A stretch of 52,932 bases of DNA from NCBI GenBank assembly GCA_903862955.1, contig CAIPAH010000031.1:1-52932 (forward strand). The letters run 5' to 3'. The notes under the pieces are model-generated. The model was not told the origin of the DNA and searched no databases. It saw nothing but the letters and a program-made list of their open reading frames with translations. The position numbers were made by a program, and so were the translations under genes. Below are positions 45,341-52,932 of the stretch, piece by piece (position 1 is the stretch's first letter; each line of letters begins with the position of its first letter). This DNA is from an uncultured Opitutia bacterium. Lineage in GTDB: Bacteria; Verrucomicrobiota; Verrucomicrobiia; Opitutales; Opitutaceae.

Positions 45341-48300
45341 TCAGGAAATCACAACCGGGCCGGTCTTGATGCGTTCGAGAAGGGCCTTCTCCTGGCCGGC
45401 CAGCCATTCCCGCACATCTGTTTCAGTGCGAAGCACAACGCTGCTAAGATGCACGTGCTGCACCTTGGGCTCCAACAGCACGGCGGCCTCTTTGGCAGCC
45501 TGAGCAAAACGCCCGGAGAGGGCGGCAAGCTTATCGTGCCACCATGAAAGTGGCGTCGCCTCTAGGGTAGAAAGGAGCTTCTCGTCCGTAGAGACATCTG
45601 GCGCGGTTGATTTTGAGAGCCCTGAGGCGGCGAGGATTCGGGTCCGGTCAGATGCTTCAATCCGCTTCCACACATCGGACGCTTCGAGCATGGCGAGGTG
45701 CTGCGCGTAAGCGGACTCGAAACTGCGATGCGCCTGCTGCACGCCGCCGCGCAGCAAATCCGCCAGCGTGCGCCGAAGCGGCGATATGCCATCCTGAGCC
45801 TGGAGAAGGGATCGTTGGGCGCGGATCGCCTCGATCTGCTCGCGGCATTCCTTGGCCTCGGGCAATTCGGATGATTGTCCAGCCAAGCGGACGACGAGAT
45901 TCCACAAAGGGAGACGCTGGGCCGCGAGATCACGCGCCGCCGTCCAATCCTTGATATTGGTTTCGAGCTGAGTCGCGGCCGCCCGAATCGCCGTCAACTG
46001 CTGATTGCCGACCAGGTGCTGCATGTCCTCGATGGCGGTAAGTTTGGAAACCTCGGGAAGCGGTGCATCACCACCTGCAGCGCGGGCGAGCGAAACGAGC
46101 GTCCGCAAAAACTCATCCGCCTTGATGGCTTCTTCGCCGCTCTTGCAGGTGACGCCCGCCTGACCGAACAACTTCCGCAGAGCCAGCCGGTCCTGAACGG
46201 AGAGCGTCGCCTGCTCCACCCGGAACGCGGCCTTCGGAATCTTGTTCTGATCCAACTGGCCCAACGGGACCGGCGCACCATTAAGGGTGACGCTGAGGTG
46301 CTGCGCACGATGAAGTGCGATGAGCGCGGCATCGATGGCGTCACGGGGCCAGCCAAACGGATCGGCCTGAAGGACCTTGCGAACCTCCGTGCCGGTCTTA
46401 CCGGCTCCAATCGTGGCAATGACCTGCTGACACACGGGGTGTTTTTCAGTGGCATCGGTGTGGCCCGCCGGCTGAAACGGGTGGTCAGCGCCATCGCGCG
46501 CGCGTTTTAGCACCACCTCCCAAGCATTCGAGTCGCCCTCCTTGAACCGGGGAAAGAGCCGGACCAAGGACTCGTCGGCCGCATCGCGAATCTTGTCCTC
46601 GAGCGTAAGCCGGATGATTTCACTGCCGCCGCCTTGGAATACCTTGGCGTTGGCCACGATTTCACGGACCAGCCGGTCGCGGGCAGAGGCGGAGCTGGCC
46701 TTGCGGCTCTCCATGCTTTGCCGCGCCTCCTGACCTTCGGGCGTGGAAGGGAGCCCGCGCAGGTCAAGCGTCTGTTGGGCCGCGTCCGCCTCGACGACAA
46801 GGCGTCGCAGATCGTCGGCCGATTGGCGCGGCACGAAGACCGCGAGCATCGGGCTCTCAGCACCCACCGCGCGAGTCGCCTCCAACACCTCTTTCTCAGC
46901 GCACGACCAACCGTCACGAACCCAGACGGGGACACTGGCACCATCACCGGAAGGGACGGTGGCGTCGCGGCTGATGGTGAGACTACGTGACTCCTTGCTC
47001 TGCCCTTGTGTCTTCTTGACCGTGCGGATGATTCGCTCCGTCTCGCCATAGAGCAGCTCGTCGCGGCGGAACTGGATGGTGGCGTCGTCGTTGTTGAGCT
47101 TGGTCTGGCGGTTTCTGAATTCGCGATCCCACTCGCTACCCTCGCGCGTTTGCAGGCGATATTCGTCGCCGACCGTCATAAGGACGCCCTTGGCGGCAAG
47201 GTTCTTCAAAGCGGCCTCGACATCGGAGCGTAGCTTGCCGTTGTCCGCGGCCAAATCGTCAACGAGCAGGTCGGCAATGTGATCCTTGTTCGCACGGACT
47301 CCTGTGTCTGAGGCATCATCGCGTTTCAGCTTTCCGATGAGAAAAACCAGCCCGCAGACCCGGCGAGAGAGCACTCCCTCATCTTTGCCGACCTTGATGA
47401 TGCGCTCGTTGCTCTCGCGGAGCAGGACCCCGGTATTCACGAGGTTCGGGGCCAGTGAATCGAACAGCTCGTCGGCTGGAACCACAGCACCCACGTCCCG
47501 ACCGGAAAGTTTGGCGACCGCACTATGTATAATGCTGAGCTGCGAACGAAGCTGGCTCTGCGTGCCGGCGGCGTCCACCTGCCGGAAGCAGTGCTCCCAG
47601 AAACGGCGGCGGACGGGCAGCAGCGGATAATCCTCGACGATGAACGCGCGGTCCTCCGTGCGCTCGGCAAGACGGGTGCCCTGGAGGTGGCGGGACACTT
47701 CGCCTGCATGGGTATCGAGCAGGCGGCGAACCTCAGGAACGCCGGTGGGCTTTTTTTGCAGCAGCACCTTACGGGTAACGGTCTCCACCTCGATATCGGA
47801 GAGCGGCACACGAATGGTGAAACGGTCGAGGAGCTTGTGCAGCAGAGGGACATCGGTGAGAGCGCTCTGGCCGGCGCCGACAATCATCACATGGCTGTCG
47901 AGTTGCTTGGAAACGGCCTCGGCAACCTCAGTAATCAGAGTCGCACGGATATTGGAGTCCCCGATGTATTGCTGAACTTCGTCGAGAATCAGGATGGTGC
48001 ACGGGATGCGGCCGTTTTTCCCGACGCGGCGCAGTGCTTCTTTGGCGGTCGCTAGGAATGCCTCCGTAGTAATGTCCGTGGCCTGCGGTGGGAATTGAGC
48101 CTTGATGCTCTGGCGGGCCTCGGCCTCAGAGGTGGCAAACTTCGGGTCGCACTCAAGGACCGCGCGCGCCAACGGACCGCTCACATAGAGATTGTTAAGC
48201 TCACGCGCAAAGTCTTTGCCAGCCGCTGCAACGCTCTTTTGCACCCGTTCATACCATCCCTGCGAATCGAGCCAGAGGCAGAATCGAGCCTGAGGATATA

Positions 48301-48790
48301 GCTCCGGGAGGCCGGTCGCTTTGAGTAGGATCGAGAGGATGGTCAGGCGAACATTTTCGGTGGTGCCACTGGGTAAAGCACCGGCGGCCGCAAGCAAGCC
48401 ACCGGCACGTTTGCCGGCGGTCTCCAGCTCGCGCAGAAGGGCGCGCAGATCCTCGGGAATGTGAGGCACCAAGCTCCGGGCGGTCGCACCGTCATCGAAG
48501 GCAGTGTCCTGCCAGAGATTGGCTGTCATCTTCAAGACATGAGACTTGCCGCTGCCGTAAAATCCACTGACCCATGCCCCTTTCTGGCTGGTCCGCCCGA
48601 GGTTCTCCAGGAATGAACGGATGATGCGCGTTAGCCCGTCGGCAAACTGGCCTTCGCATACGAAGGTGGACAACTCACCGCGTAGTTCTTCCCGCGCTTT
48701 GGGGTCGGAGCCGTCCGAAATGCGCGCCTGCCCTTGATTGACGAGGGGATTGTCCGCGGGGTCGCGCAGCAGTATGTCGTGGATTTTCAT
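45341..48790 (-). CDS. brxC: BREX system P-loop protein BrxC
   Basis: BrxC is the large ATPase of BREX. The 1149-residue product starts MKIHDILLRDPADNPLVNQGQA and has Walker A GFYGSGKSHVLKM at about 76-88. ILILDEVQQYIGD at about 270-282 looks like the Walker B strand. A long helical middle (about 700-1000) and C-terminus follow. It overlaps brxB by 4 nt (ATGA) and is 16 nt before the DUF4062 gene. Length and start are as expected for type 1 BREX. Confidence 0.94.
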   Translation of the reverse strand: MKIHDILLRDPADNPLVNQGQARISDGSDPKAREELRGELSTFVCEGQFADGLTRIIRSFLENLGRTSQKGAWVSGFYGSGKSHVLKMTANLWQDTAFDDGATARSLVPHIPEDLRALLRELETAGKRAGGLLAAAGALPSGTTENVRLTILSILLKATGLPELYPQARFCLWLDSQGWYERVQKSVAAAGKDFARELNNLYVSGPLARAVLECDPKFATSEAEARQSIKAQFPPQATDITTEAFLATAKEALRRVGKNGRIPCTILILDEVQQYIGDSNIRATLITEVAEAVSKQLDSHVMIVGAGQSALTDVPLLHKLLDRFTIRVPLSDIEVETVTRKVLLQKKPTGVPEVRRLLDTHAGEVSRHLQGTRLAERTEDRAFIVEDYPLLPVRRRFWEHCFRQVDAAGTQSQLRSQLSIIHSAVAKLSGRDVGAVVPADELFDSLAPNLVNTGVLLRESNERIIKVGKDEGVLSRRVCGLVFLIGKLKRDDASDTGVRANKDHIADLLVDDLAADNGKLRSDVEAALKNLAAKGVLMTVGDEYRLQTREGSEWDREFRNRQTKLNNDDATIQFRRDELLYGETERIIRTVKKTQGQSKESRSLTISRDATVPSGDGASVPVWVRDGWSCAEKEVLEATRAVGAESPMLAVFVPRQSADDLRRLVVEADAAQQTLDLRGLPSTPEGQEARQSMESRKASSASARDRLVREIVANAKVFQGGGSEIIRLTLEDKIRDAADESLVRLFPRFKEGDSNAWEVVLKRARDGADHPFQPAGHTDATEKHPVCQQVIATIGAGKTGTEVRKVLQADPFGWPRDAIDAALIALHRAQHLSVTLNGAPVPLGQLDQNKIPKAAFRVEQATLSVQDRLALRKLFGQAGVTCKSGEEAIKADEFLRTLVSLARAAGGDAPLPEVSKLTAIEDMQHLVGNQQLTAIRAAATQLETNIKDWTAARDLAAQRLPLWNLVVRLAGQSSELPEAKECREQIEAIRAQRSLLQAQDGISPLRRTLADLLRGGVQQAHRSFESAYAQHLAMLEASDVWKRIEASDRTRILAASGLSKSTAPDVSTDEKLLSTLEATPLSWWHDKLAALSGRFAQAAKEAAVLLEPKVQHVHLSSVVLRTETDVREWLAGQEKALLERIKTGPVVIS

Positions 48791-49350
48791 GAGGAAAATT
48801 CGTCGGAGTAGTGGGTGATGGGGATGGCGAGGTAATTCCAGTCGTCACGAGCATCCAATAGGCGGTAATTGTTGTGATCGTATTGGCCGGGAAAGAACAC
48901 GAGGAGCCGTCCCCGAATATCGCGATCAACCTTGCGGAGGACCTCGGAGAAACGCGCCAAGCCAAATAGCGTTGCGACTCCCAGAACGGCGACAACGGTG
49001 TTTTCCGTCACGTTCGGGGCGGTTAGCGCGCGCCGCAGCTCGGCGGCGACGTATTCCGGGAATTCAGATTGGAGCTTTAGGCTCAGGTCGTCCGGCTGCT
49101 CGAAGTAGGCGTCGCGGTATTCGTCGCCTGCGATCCACGAAGGGAAAGAGGTGGTCAGGTCGATTTCGTGCCAGGTATGCCCAACCTCAAGGGTGGCCGT
49201 CTCAAAGAGCACCTTGCGCGCGCGCAAAGTCCGCTCCAGCTCCTTTTCATATACAACCATGATGACGCGTTGCGCGCCCGACATGGTGTGCTGCCAGGGA
49301 GTCGAGATGTGCCGCGTGTAGCGTTCGGCGAGTTCTTCGATGCGTGACAT
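48787..49350 (-). CDS. brxB: BREX protein BrxB (DUF1788)
   Basis: BrxB is a small conserved BREX protein of unknown biochemistry. The 187-residue product has the DUF1788 pattern: MSRIEELAERYTRHIS at the start, QRVIMVVYEKELERTLRARK, then GVATLFGLARFSEVLRKVDR and GRLLVFFPGQYDHNNYRLLD near the end. It starts 2 nt after brxA and ends in a 4-nt overlap with brxC. Length is typical. Confidence 0.93.
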   Translation of the reverse strand: MSRIEELAERYTRHISTPWQHTMSGAQRVIMVVYEKELERTLRARKVLFETATLEVGHTWHEIDLTTSFPSWIAGDEYRDAYFEQPDDLSLKLQSEFPEYVAAELRRALTAPNVTENTVVAVLGVATLFGLARFSEVLRKVDRDIRGRLLVFFPGQYDHNNYRLLDARDDWNYLAIPITHYSDEFSS

Positions 49351-49352
49351 TG

Positions 49353-50165
49353 TTATTTCAGGGAGGAGGCGAAGCCCGGGCCAAGCCGTTCCAGTTGGAG
49401 ATCTACAATCTTGTCCGAAATACGGAGGTCGATAAGGCCGGCACGTTTGGCTTCAAGCGCTAGGTTGCGTGCCGTGGCAGGGTCAGCATCCAGCACGCGC
49501 ATCCACGGGCTGCTAAACAGGGTCTCGCCCCGGATGCCCGCCGTGAACCCGACTGCCAGCGCCATGGTGACCGAAACGAAGTGGGGCTTGATTTGTTGGC
49601 GATGCTTGAAGGTCCGCCCGTGCAGATGCCCGGCCTGAGCCCATGAGCTGGCACAATTTCGTACTACTTTTGCGAGGATGCTATCGTTGAGCCGACCTTC
49701 CGTGCCGGTCCTCAGCGCCGCTTCGGCGTCTGTCCGCGAAAATTCTTCTCCGACCTTCAAGCTCAGCACCACCGGTGCTGAACACCGCAACAGCGGGTCT
49801 CTGGCCAGCGCGACAAGGATGGCGAGCTGGGGTTGCGAACCGGCGTCCATCGCCCATAGCCGCCGGAGCAGACGGAAAAGTGTGACCTGGGGGTCAAGGG
49901 AGTAGAGCTCCGAGAGCCGCTGAAAAGAGAGTCGGCGGGTCGAAGCTGTCGGCTTCCCAAGGCAATTATCATCGACCACGCTGCGCTTGTAGCCCGCCCG
50001 GTCTGAACCGCTGGCGGTATGGTCGAGAACCGACCGAAGTTCGGACAGCATCAGGGTGCGACTGCTGTGTGTCCCAACGGAGCCGAACCGAAACCCGGCT
50101 TCGATCTGAGCCGGTTCTGGCGCTGGCGTGGGAAAGAAACTACGGGCGTCTGAAAAGCTAGTCAT
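49353..50165 (-). CDS. brxA: BREX protein BrxA (DUF1819), first gene of the operon
   Basis: BrxA is a small DNA-binding protein of type 1 BREX. The 270-residue product matches the family in its order and position, with SFQRLSELYSLDPQVTLFRLLRRLWAMD in the middle and QLAILVALARDPLLR after it. The start at 50165 sits 2 nt after a perfect palindrome and has no obvious ribosome binding site, so initiation may be controlled by that hairpin. A later start cannot be excluded. Confidence 0.88.
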   Translation of the reverse strand: MTSFSDARSFFPTPAPEPAQIEAGFRFGSVGTHSSRTLMLSELRSVLDHTASGSDRAGYKRSVVDDNCLGKPTASTRRLSFQRLSELYSLDPQVTLFRLLRRLWAMDAGSQPQLAILVALARDPLLRCSAPVVLSLKVGEEFSRTDAEAALRTGTEGRLNDSILAKVVRNCASSWAQAGHLHGRTFKHRQQIKPHFVSVTMALAVGFTAGIRGETLFSSPWMRVLDADPATARNLALEAKRAGLIDLRISDKIVDLQLERLGPGFASSLK

Positions 50166-50320
50166 TTCGCCGGCAAGATTGCCGGCGGACTTTAGGAAGT
50201 CAATCCAATTCCCATGCGTGGCCGGCCAAACTCGGGAAGAATAGGCGCTTTGCGAAGAACGATTTTACGCCTAATCAATTCGCATCTTTCTGCCCTACAG
50301 GATCTAAAGTAAACCCGCCA
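50166..50320 (-). promoter_or_regulatory. Probable promoter region of the BREX operon
   Basis: These 155 bases upstream of brxA hold no gene. They contain the palindrome at 50168-50187 and a moderately AT-rich stretch at about 50245-50310, in which a minus-strand TTGATT (about 50274-50279) could serve as a -35 element. No clear -10 at the right spacing was found, so the exact promoter is not assigned. Confidence 0.45.
50168..50187. promoter_or_regulatory. Perfect palindrome immediately upstream of brxA
   Basis: CGCCGGCAA at 50168-50176 and TTGCCGGCG at 50179-50187 are exact complements with a 2-nt spacer. It ends 2 nt before the brxA start codon on the minus strand. It could be an operator or an RNA hairpin occluding initiation. 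No separate BrxR-type regulator gene is seen upstream; the winged-helix protein inside the operon is a possible binder. Confidence 0.6.
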
Positions 50321-50697
50321 ATGCTTGCACTCAAAGCGACGAGGCGGGATGCATTCCGACTGGCGATCTATGGGGGTGTTCTACTTCCGCGCGTTTTCCC
50401 ATTGTGCCACGCCCGTCAAGGTATCGCTCGCTGTGCTCGACTCCACCTTCCCTCCTTGGAGGTTGAGAAATTCTGGGTCCCCTGCCTCAACCGGAAGAAC
50501 CGGCTCAAGAAGCTGGTCGAGGTTACCTCGGGCACGGCGACCTCGGCCCTGGCGCATCCACGAGAGGTGTTCAGGAGTGAAGTCCAGCATGGAGTAACCG
50601 CTATCGCCTGTGTCCACAATGTTCATCGCAACGCCCACTGGGCACCCGCTGCCATTCACCCCGCTACTTCGTTTCGGGGCCACCGCTTCGCATTGGC
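50321..50697. other. Degenerate or unassigned DNA between brxA and the DUF262 fragment
   Basis: About 380 bases hold no convincing gene. Open frames exist in three frames, including 50381-50683 on the minus strand and 50321-50785 on the plus strand, but none resembles a known protein and the codon use is poor. The N-terminal part of the DUF262 protein should lie here and is absent, so this is probably inserted or rearranged DNA, perhaps the remnant of a mobile element. Confidence 0.4.
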
Positions 50698-52050
50698 CAT
50701 CTCCGCGCTATCGTCGAACTCTTCCCGGAGGAAATCAAGGGAGCGAGTCTGCCCTTCTTCATCGATTGGGTTAAGTATAACGTAGTTTTGGTAGAGATCA
50801 TCGCCTACTCCGATGACAATGCCTATACGATTTTCGAGACGATGAATGATCGAGGGTTAAATCTAACCCCGACCGAGATGCTCAAGGGATTCATCCTTTC
50901 GCGTTTTAACCAACAAGCGAAACGCACCAAGGCCAACGATGACTGGAAAAAGGCCATGCAGGCGCTTGGCGAGTTTGAGGAGGATGAGGACCAGCGCTTT
51001 TTTCAGGCTTGGTTACGTGCCCGTTACGCCGACACGATTCGACCCGGCAAAGCCGGTTCACAAAACGAGGATTTCGAGAAAATCGGCACGCGCTTCCATA
51101 GCTGGGTAAGAGACAACCTCGAAAAAATGAAGCTCGATCCGGACCGCCCGGACGACTTCGAGCGTTTTGTATCGGATGATTTCAAGTTTCACCTCACCGC
51201 CTACCTGCGGATTTTACAGACTCAGAACACCCTGATACCCGCCCTTCAGCACATCTATTACATCAACCGCTGGGGTATCGCGTCCTCGCAAAGCTATCCT
51301 TTGATGCTTGCGCCATTGGTCACCACGGATACGGCCGAAACCGTAGATGCCAAAATGGATTTGGTCGCCCGCTACATTGAGACGTTTGTCGTGCGCCGCT
51401 CGATCAACTATCGGAAGTTTTCTGCCAGCTCTATTCGTTACACCATGTATTCATTGGTGAAGGAAATTCGGGGGAAAGACCTGCCGACGCTTCAAACCCT
51501 GCTCGCGGCCAAGATCAAGGCACTGGACGAAAGCTGGGGCGAATTCACTCACTTTGGCTTGCATGGACAAAATCGGCGTTTCGTAAAATTCCTCCTGTCA
51601 CGCATCACGTCCTACGCGGAGCAAGGGGTGGGTATGACGACCACGTTCCAGACCTACCACGAAAGTCCTGGAGGAAAGCCCTTCGAGATTGAACACATCT
51701 GGGCCGACAACATGGCCCTCCAATCTGAAAAGTTTGAAGACACCGCCGATTTCTCGGACTGGCGGGCCAGTATTGGCGCACTGGTGCTTCTCCCCAACGG
51801 CACTAATCAATCTTACAACGATAAATCATACACGGAAAAGCTGCCGCACTACCAGAAGGAGAACCTCCTCGCCCGGTCATTGTGCCCTCTCACCTATAAG
51901 AACAATCCAAACTTCACGAAATGGTTTACGTCCCGCGGCCTTCCTTTCCGGGCGCATGACGAATTTAAGAAGGCCGACATCGACCTCCGTCAGGCACTCT
52001 ACCAGAAAATCTGCGAAGACATTTGGCAATTCCCGACGGCCCAAGCTTGA
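50698..52050 (+). pseudogene. 5'-truncated DUF262/DUF1524 (GmrSD-like) nuclease gene
   Basis: GmrSD-type proteins are modification-dependent restriction enzymes with an N-terminal DUF262 NTPase and a C-terminal DUF1524 HNH nuclease. Homologous sequence begins at about 50698 (LRAIVELFPEEIKG) and continues through LVEIIAYSDDNAYTIFETMNDRG and LTPTEMLKGFIL to the HNH-like C-terminus with FEIEHIW and LLPNGTNQSYNDKSY. The N-terminal part with the DGQQR motif is missing, and the only start is a TTG at 50788, inside the domain. The last residues (ICEDIWQFPTAQA) look natural. Loss of the N-terminus probably inactivates it. Confidence 0.72.
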
Positions 52051-52262
52051 TAGCGCTGATTTTGCTGCCGCCGATGCCAAGCTATCAGGTGCCGTTCTTA
52101 ACCGGATAGCGTTCGAGCCACCGCCCCCAAAGTTGACGATAGAGCGGATTGGCGCAGACGGCTATTTCCGAGACGCTGTCTCGGATTTTAACCCCGGCGG
52201 CGCTGGCCGTAGCCTCCGCTCGCAGGCAGGGCGTGTGAAGGCTCAGTTGATGTCATTGCAAC
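52051..52262. other. Unassigned sequence between the DUF262 fragment and hipB
   Basis: About 210 bases with an open plus-strand frame that reads KLSGAVLNRIAFEPPPPK and onwards to QAGRVKAQLMSLQHI, but lacks its own start. It does not resemble a known protein and may be a gene remnant. The sequence becomes AT-rich from about 52255 at the hipB promoter. Confidence 0.35.
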
Positions 52263-52264
52263 AT

Positions 52265-52276
52265 ATCATATATGAT
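52265..52276. promoter_or_regulatory. Palindromic operator-like site 1 upstream of hipB
   Basis: ATCATATATGAT is a perfect 12-nt palindrome about 35 nt before the proposed hipB start, in an AT-rich promoter-like stretch. It shares the ATCATAT/ATATGAT core with site 2. Confidence 0.5.
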
Positions 52277-52302
52277 TGCTTAACGACATTAGATTTGATC
52301 TA

Positions 52303-52320
52303 GTGATCATATGTTATCAC
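52303..52320. promoter_or_regulatory. Palindromic operator-like site 2 overlapping the hipB start
   Basis: GTGAT at 52303-52307 and ATCAC at 52316-52320 are complementary around CATATGTT. The site includes the ATG at 52311. HipB-type antitoxins are known to bind palindromes at their own promoter, so this is a candidate autoregulatory operator. If so, the true start may be the in-frame GTG at 52338. Confidence 0.55.
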
Positions 52321-52634
52321 TTAAAACAGAGTCTGACGTGCTACGTGAGATCGCCGATTCGGTGCGGTCTCACCGACTGACTTTGGGCTGGCGCCAGGAT
52401 GACTTGGCCCAACGCAGTGGGGTGGGCATCGCAACCTTGCGGCGGTTTGAGCGCTCCGGGCAAATCGGGTTTGAGGGACTCGCCAAACTATTGGTCACGC
52501 TGGGCCTCGCCGATAATTTTCTGACCGCGCTTAAGCGCCCGGCGGACGCCCCGAAGAGTATCGCGGCATTTCTCGCCGCTTACCAGCCGGCCAAACCAAG
52601 GCGACGGGCCCCCGCCGCCATCAAATCCCCTTAA
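52311..52634 (+). CDS. hipB: HipB-like XRE-family antitoxin/repressor
   Basis: The 107-residue product has a helix-turn-helix of the Cro/CI type: SHRLTLGWRQDDLAQRSGVGIATLRRFERSGQ at about residues 19-50. HipB pairs with the HipA kinase, neutralises it and represses the operon. The tail is basic and Ala/Pro/Lys-rich. The ATG at 52311 lies inside a palindrome and lacks a clear ribosome binding site; the GTG at 52338 (98 residues) is a plausible alternative. hipA starts 3 nt after the stop. Confidence 0.82.
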   Translation: MLSLKTESDVLREIADSVRSHRLTLGWRQDDLAQRSGVGIATLRRFERSGQIGFEGLAKLLVTLGLADNFLTALKRPADAPKSIAAFLAAYQPAKPRRRAPAAIKSP

Positions 52635-52637
52635 CTG

Positions 52638-52932
52638 ATGGCCGTGGTCGAACCCAATCTTCTTCAGCTGAAATTTCTCGGCAGCCCGCTGGGCGTTCTC
52701 GCCTACCGGCCGGACGGCCCCGTGCATGCGCTTGAACTTGACCGCGCTTTTCTGGCCAACGACCATGACCTGTCGCCGTTGAGCCTGCCGCTGGATTCGT
52801 TTGCGAACGGGCCGCGGCTCTTCCGGCCGGGTGACACTCCCTTTGCGGGTGGACTGCCAGGCCTGATCGCCGATTCCCTGCCCGACGCCTGGGGAGAGCG
52901 GATGCTGCGCCATGAGATGCCGGAAGTGCAGA
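52638..52932 (+). CDS. hipA: HipA-like toxin kinase, N-terminal part (3' end outside window)
   Basis: HipA toxins are Ser/Thr kinases (classically of glutamyl-tRNA synthetase) that cause dormancy. The frame from the ATG at 52638 is open to the window end (98 codons). It contains the N-terminal HipA domain: LLQLKFLGSPLGVLAYRP, then LSPLSLPLDSF and FAGGLPGLIADSLPDAWGER, a highly typical signature. Only the first quarter is visible, so catalytic residues cannot be judged. The 3-nt gap after hipB means a single operon. Confidence 0.88.
   Translation, partial: MAVVEPNLLQLKFLGSPLGVLAYRPDGPVHALELDRAFLANDHDLSPLSLPLDSFANGPRLFRPGDTPFAGGLPGLIADSLPDAWGERMLRHEMPEVQ

Noticed and set aside
50381-50683. Minus-strand 100-codon frame before the DUF262 fragment
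   Set aside because: No recognisable domain and no upstream signals; may belong to a mobile element remnant but cannot be supported as a gene.

Overview
The window is GC-rich chromosomal DNA that looks like Verrucomicrobiota, most probably Opitutaceae. This is inferred from gene content and style: a mreBCD-mrdA cluster, a long-form IspG, long uninterrupted antisense reading frames typical of about 65-70% GC, and several kinds of intergenic inverted repeats. No rRNA, tRNA or CRISPR array was recognised.

Region 1 (1-34.2 kb) is ordinary core genome. It starts inside mreB and continues with mreC, mreD and mrdA (cell elongation). A convergent MoxR / DUF58 / transglutaminase operon ends against mrdA. 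A mixed metabolic stretch follows: a 6PGDH-like dehydrogenase, a nucleoside phosphorylase, an AXE1-type esterase, a URO-D-like protein, a Gfo/Idh-like oxidoreductase and a pterin dehydratase. Next comes the isoprenoid/envelope run uppS-cdsA-dxr-rseP-ispG, then dnaA behind a 516-base intergenic region with DnaA-box-like sites. Small hypotheticals follow, then a three-gene operon (porin, cupredoxin-like protein, hybrid histidine kinase), ligA, and an NCS2-type purine permease.

Region 2 (about 34.2-50.3 kb) is a defence island on the minus strand, read from 50165 down to 34189. Its order is brxA, brxB, brxC, a DUF4062-GHKL ATPase-wHTH protein, an unrecognised 323-residue protein with phosphoribosyltransferase-like motifs, pglX, pglZ (type B), brxL and a metallo-beta-lactamase-fold hydrolase. 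Every gap is 16 nt or less and three junctions are 4-nt ATGA overlaps, so this reads as one translationally coupled operon. It is a BREX type 1 system carrying a two-gene module between brxC and pglX and a hydrolase at the end. The hydrolase, the 323-residue gene and the middle of pglX are visibly poorer in GC than the rest, which suggests a mosaic. The left end of the island cuts into the permease gene, so that both the permease and the hydrolase have replaced C-termini.

Region 3 (50.3-52.9 kb) holds unassigned degenerate DNA, a 5'-truncated DUF262/DUF1524 (GmrSD-like) gene, and the start of a hipBA toxin-antitoxin operon with palindromes at its promoter. hipA runs off the window.

The most interesting material is the two-gene insert in the BREX operon and the island boundary. 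All family calls come from motif recognition by eye; no database search was run.
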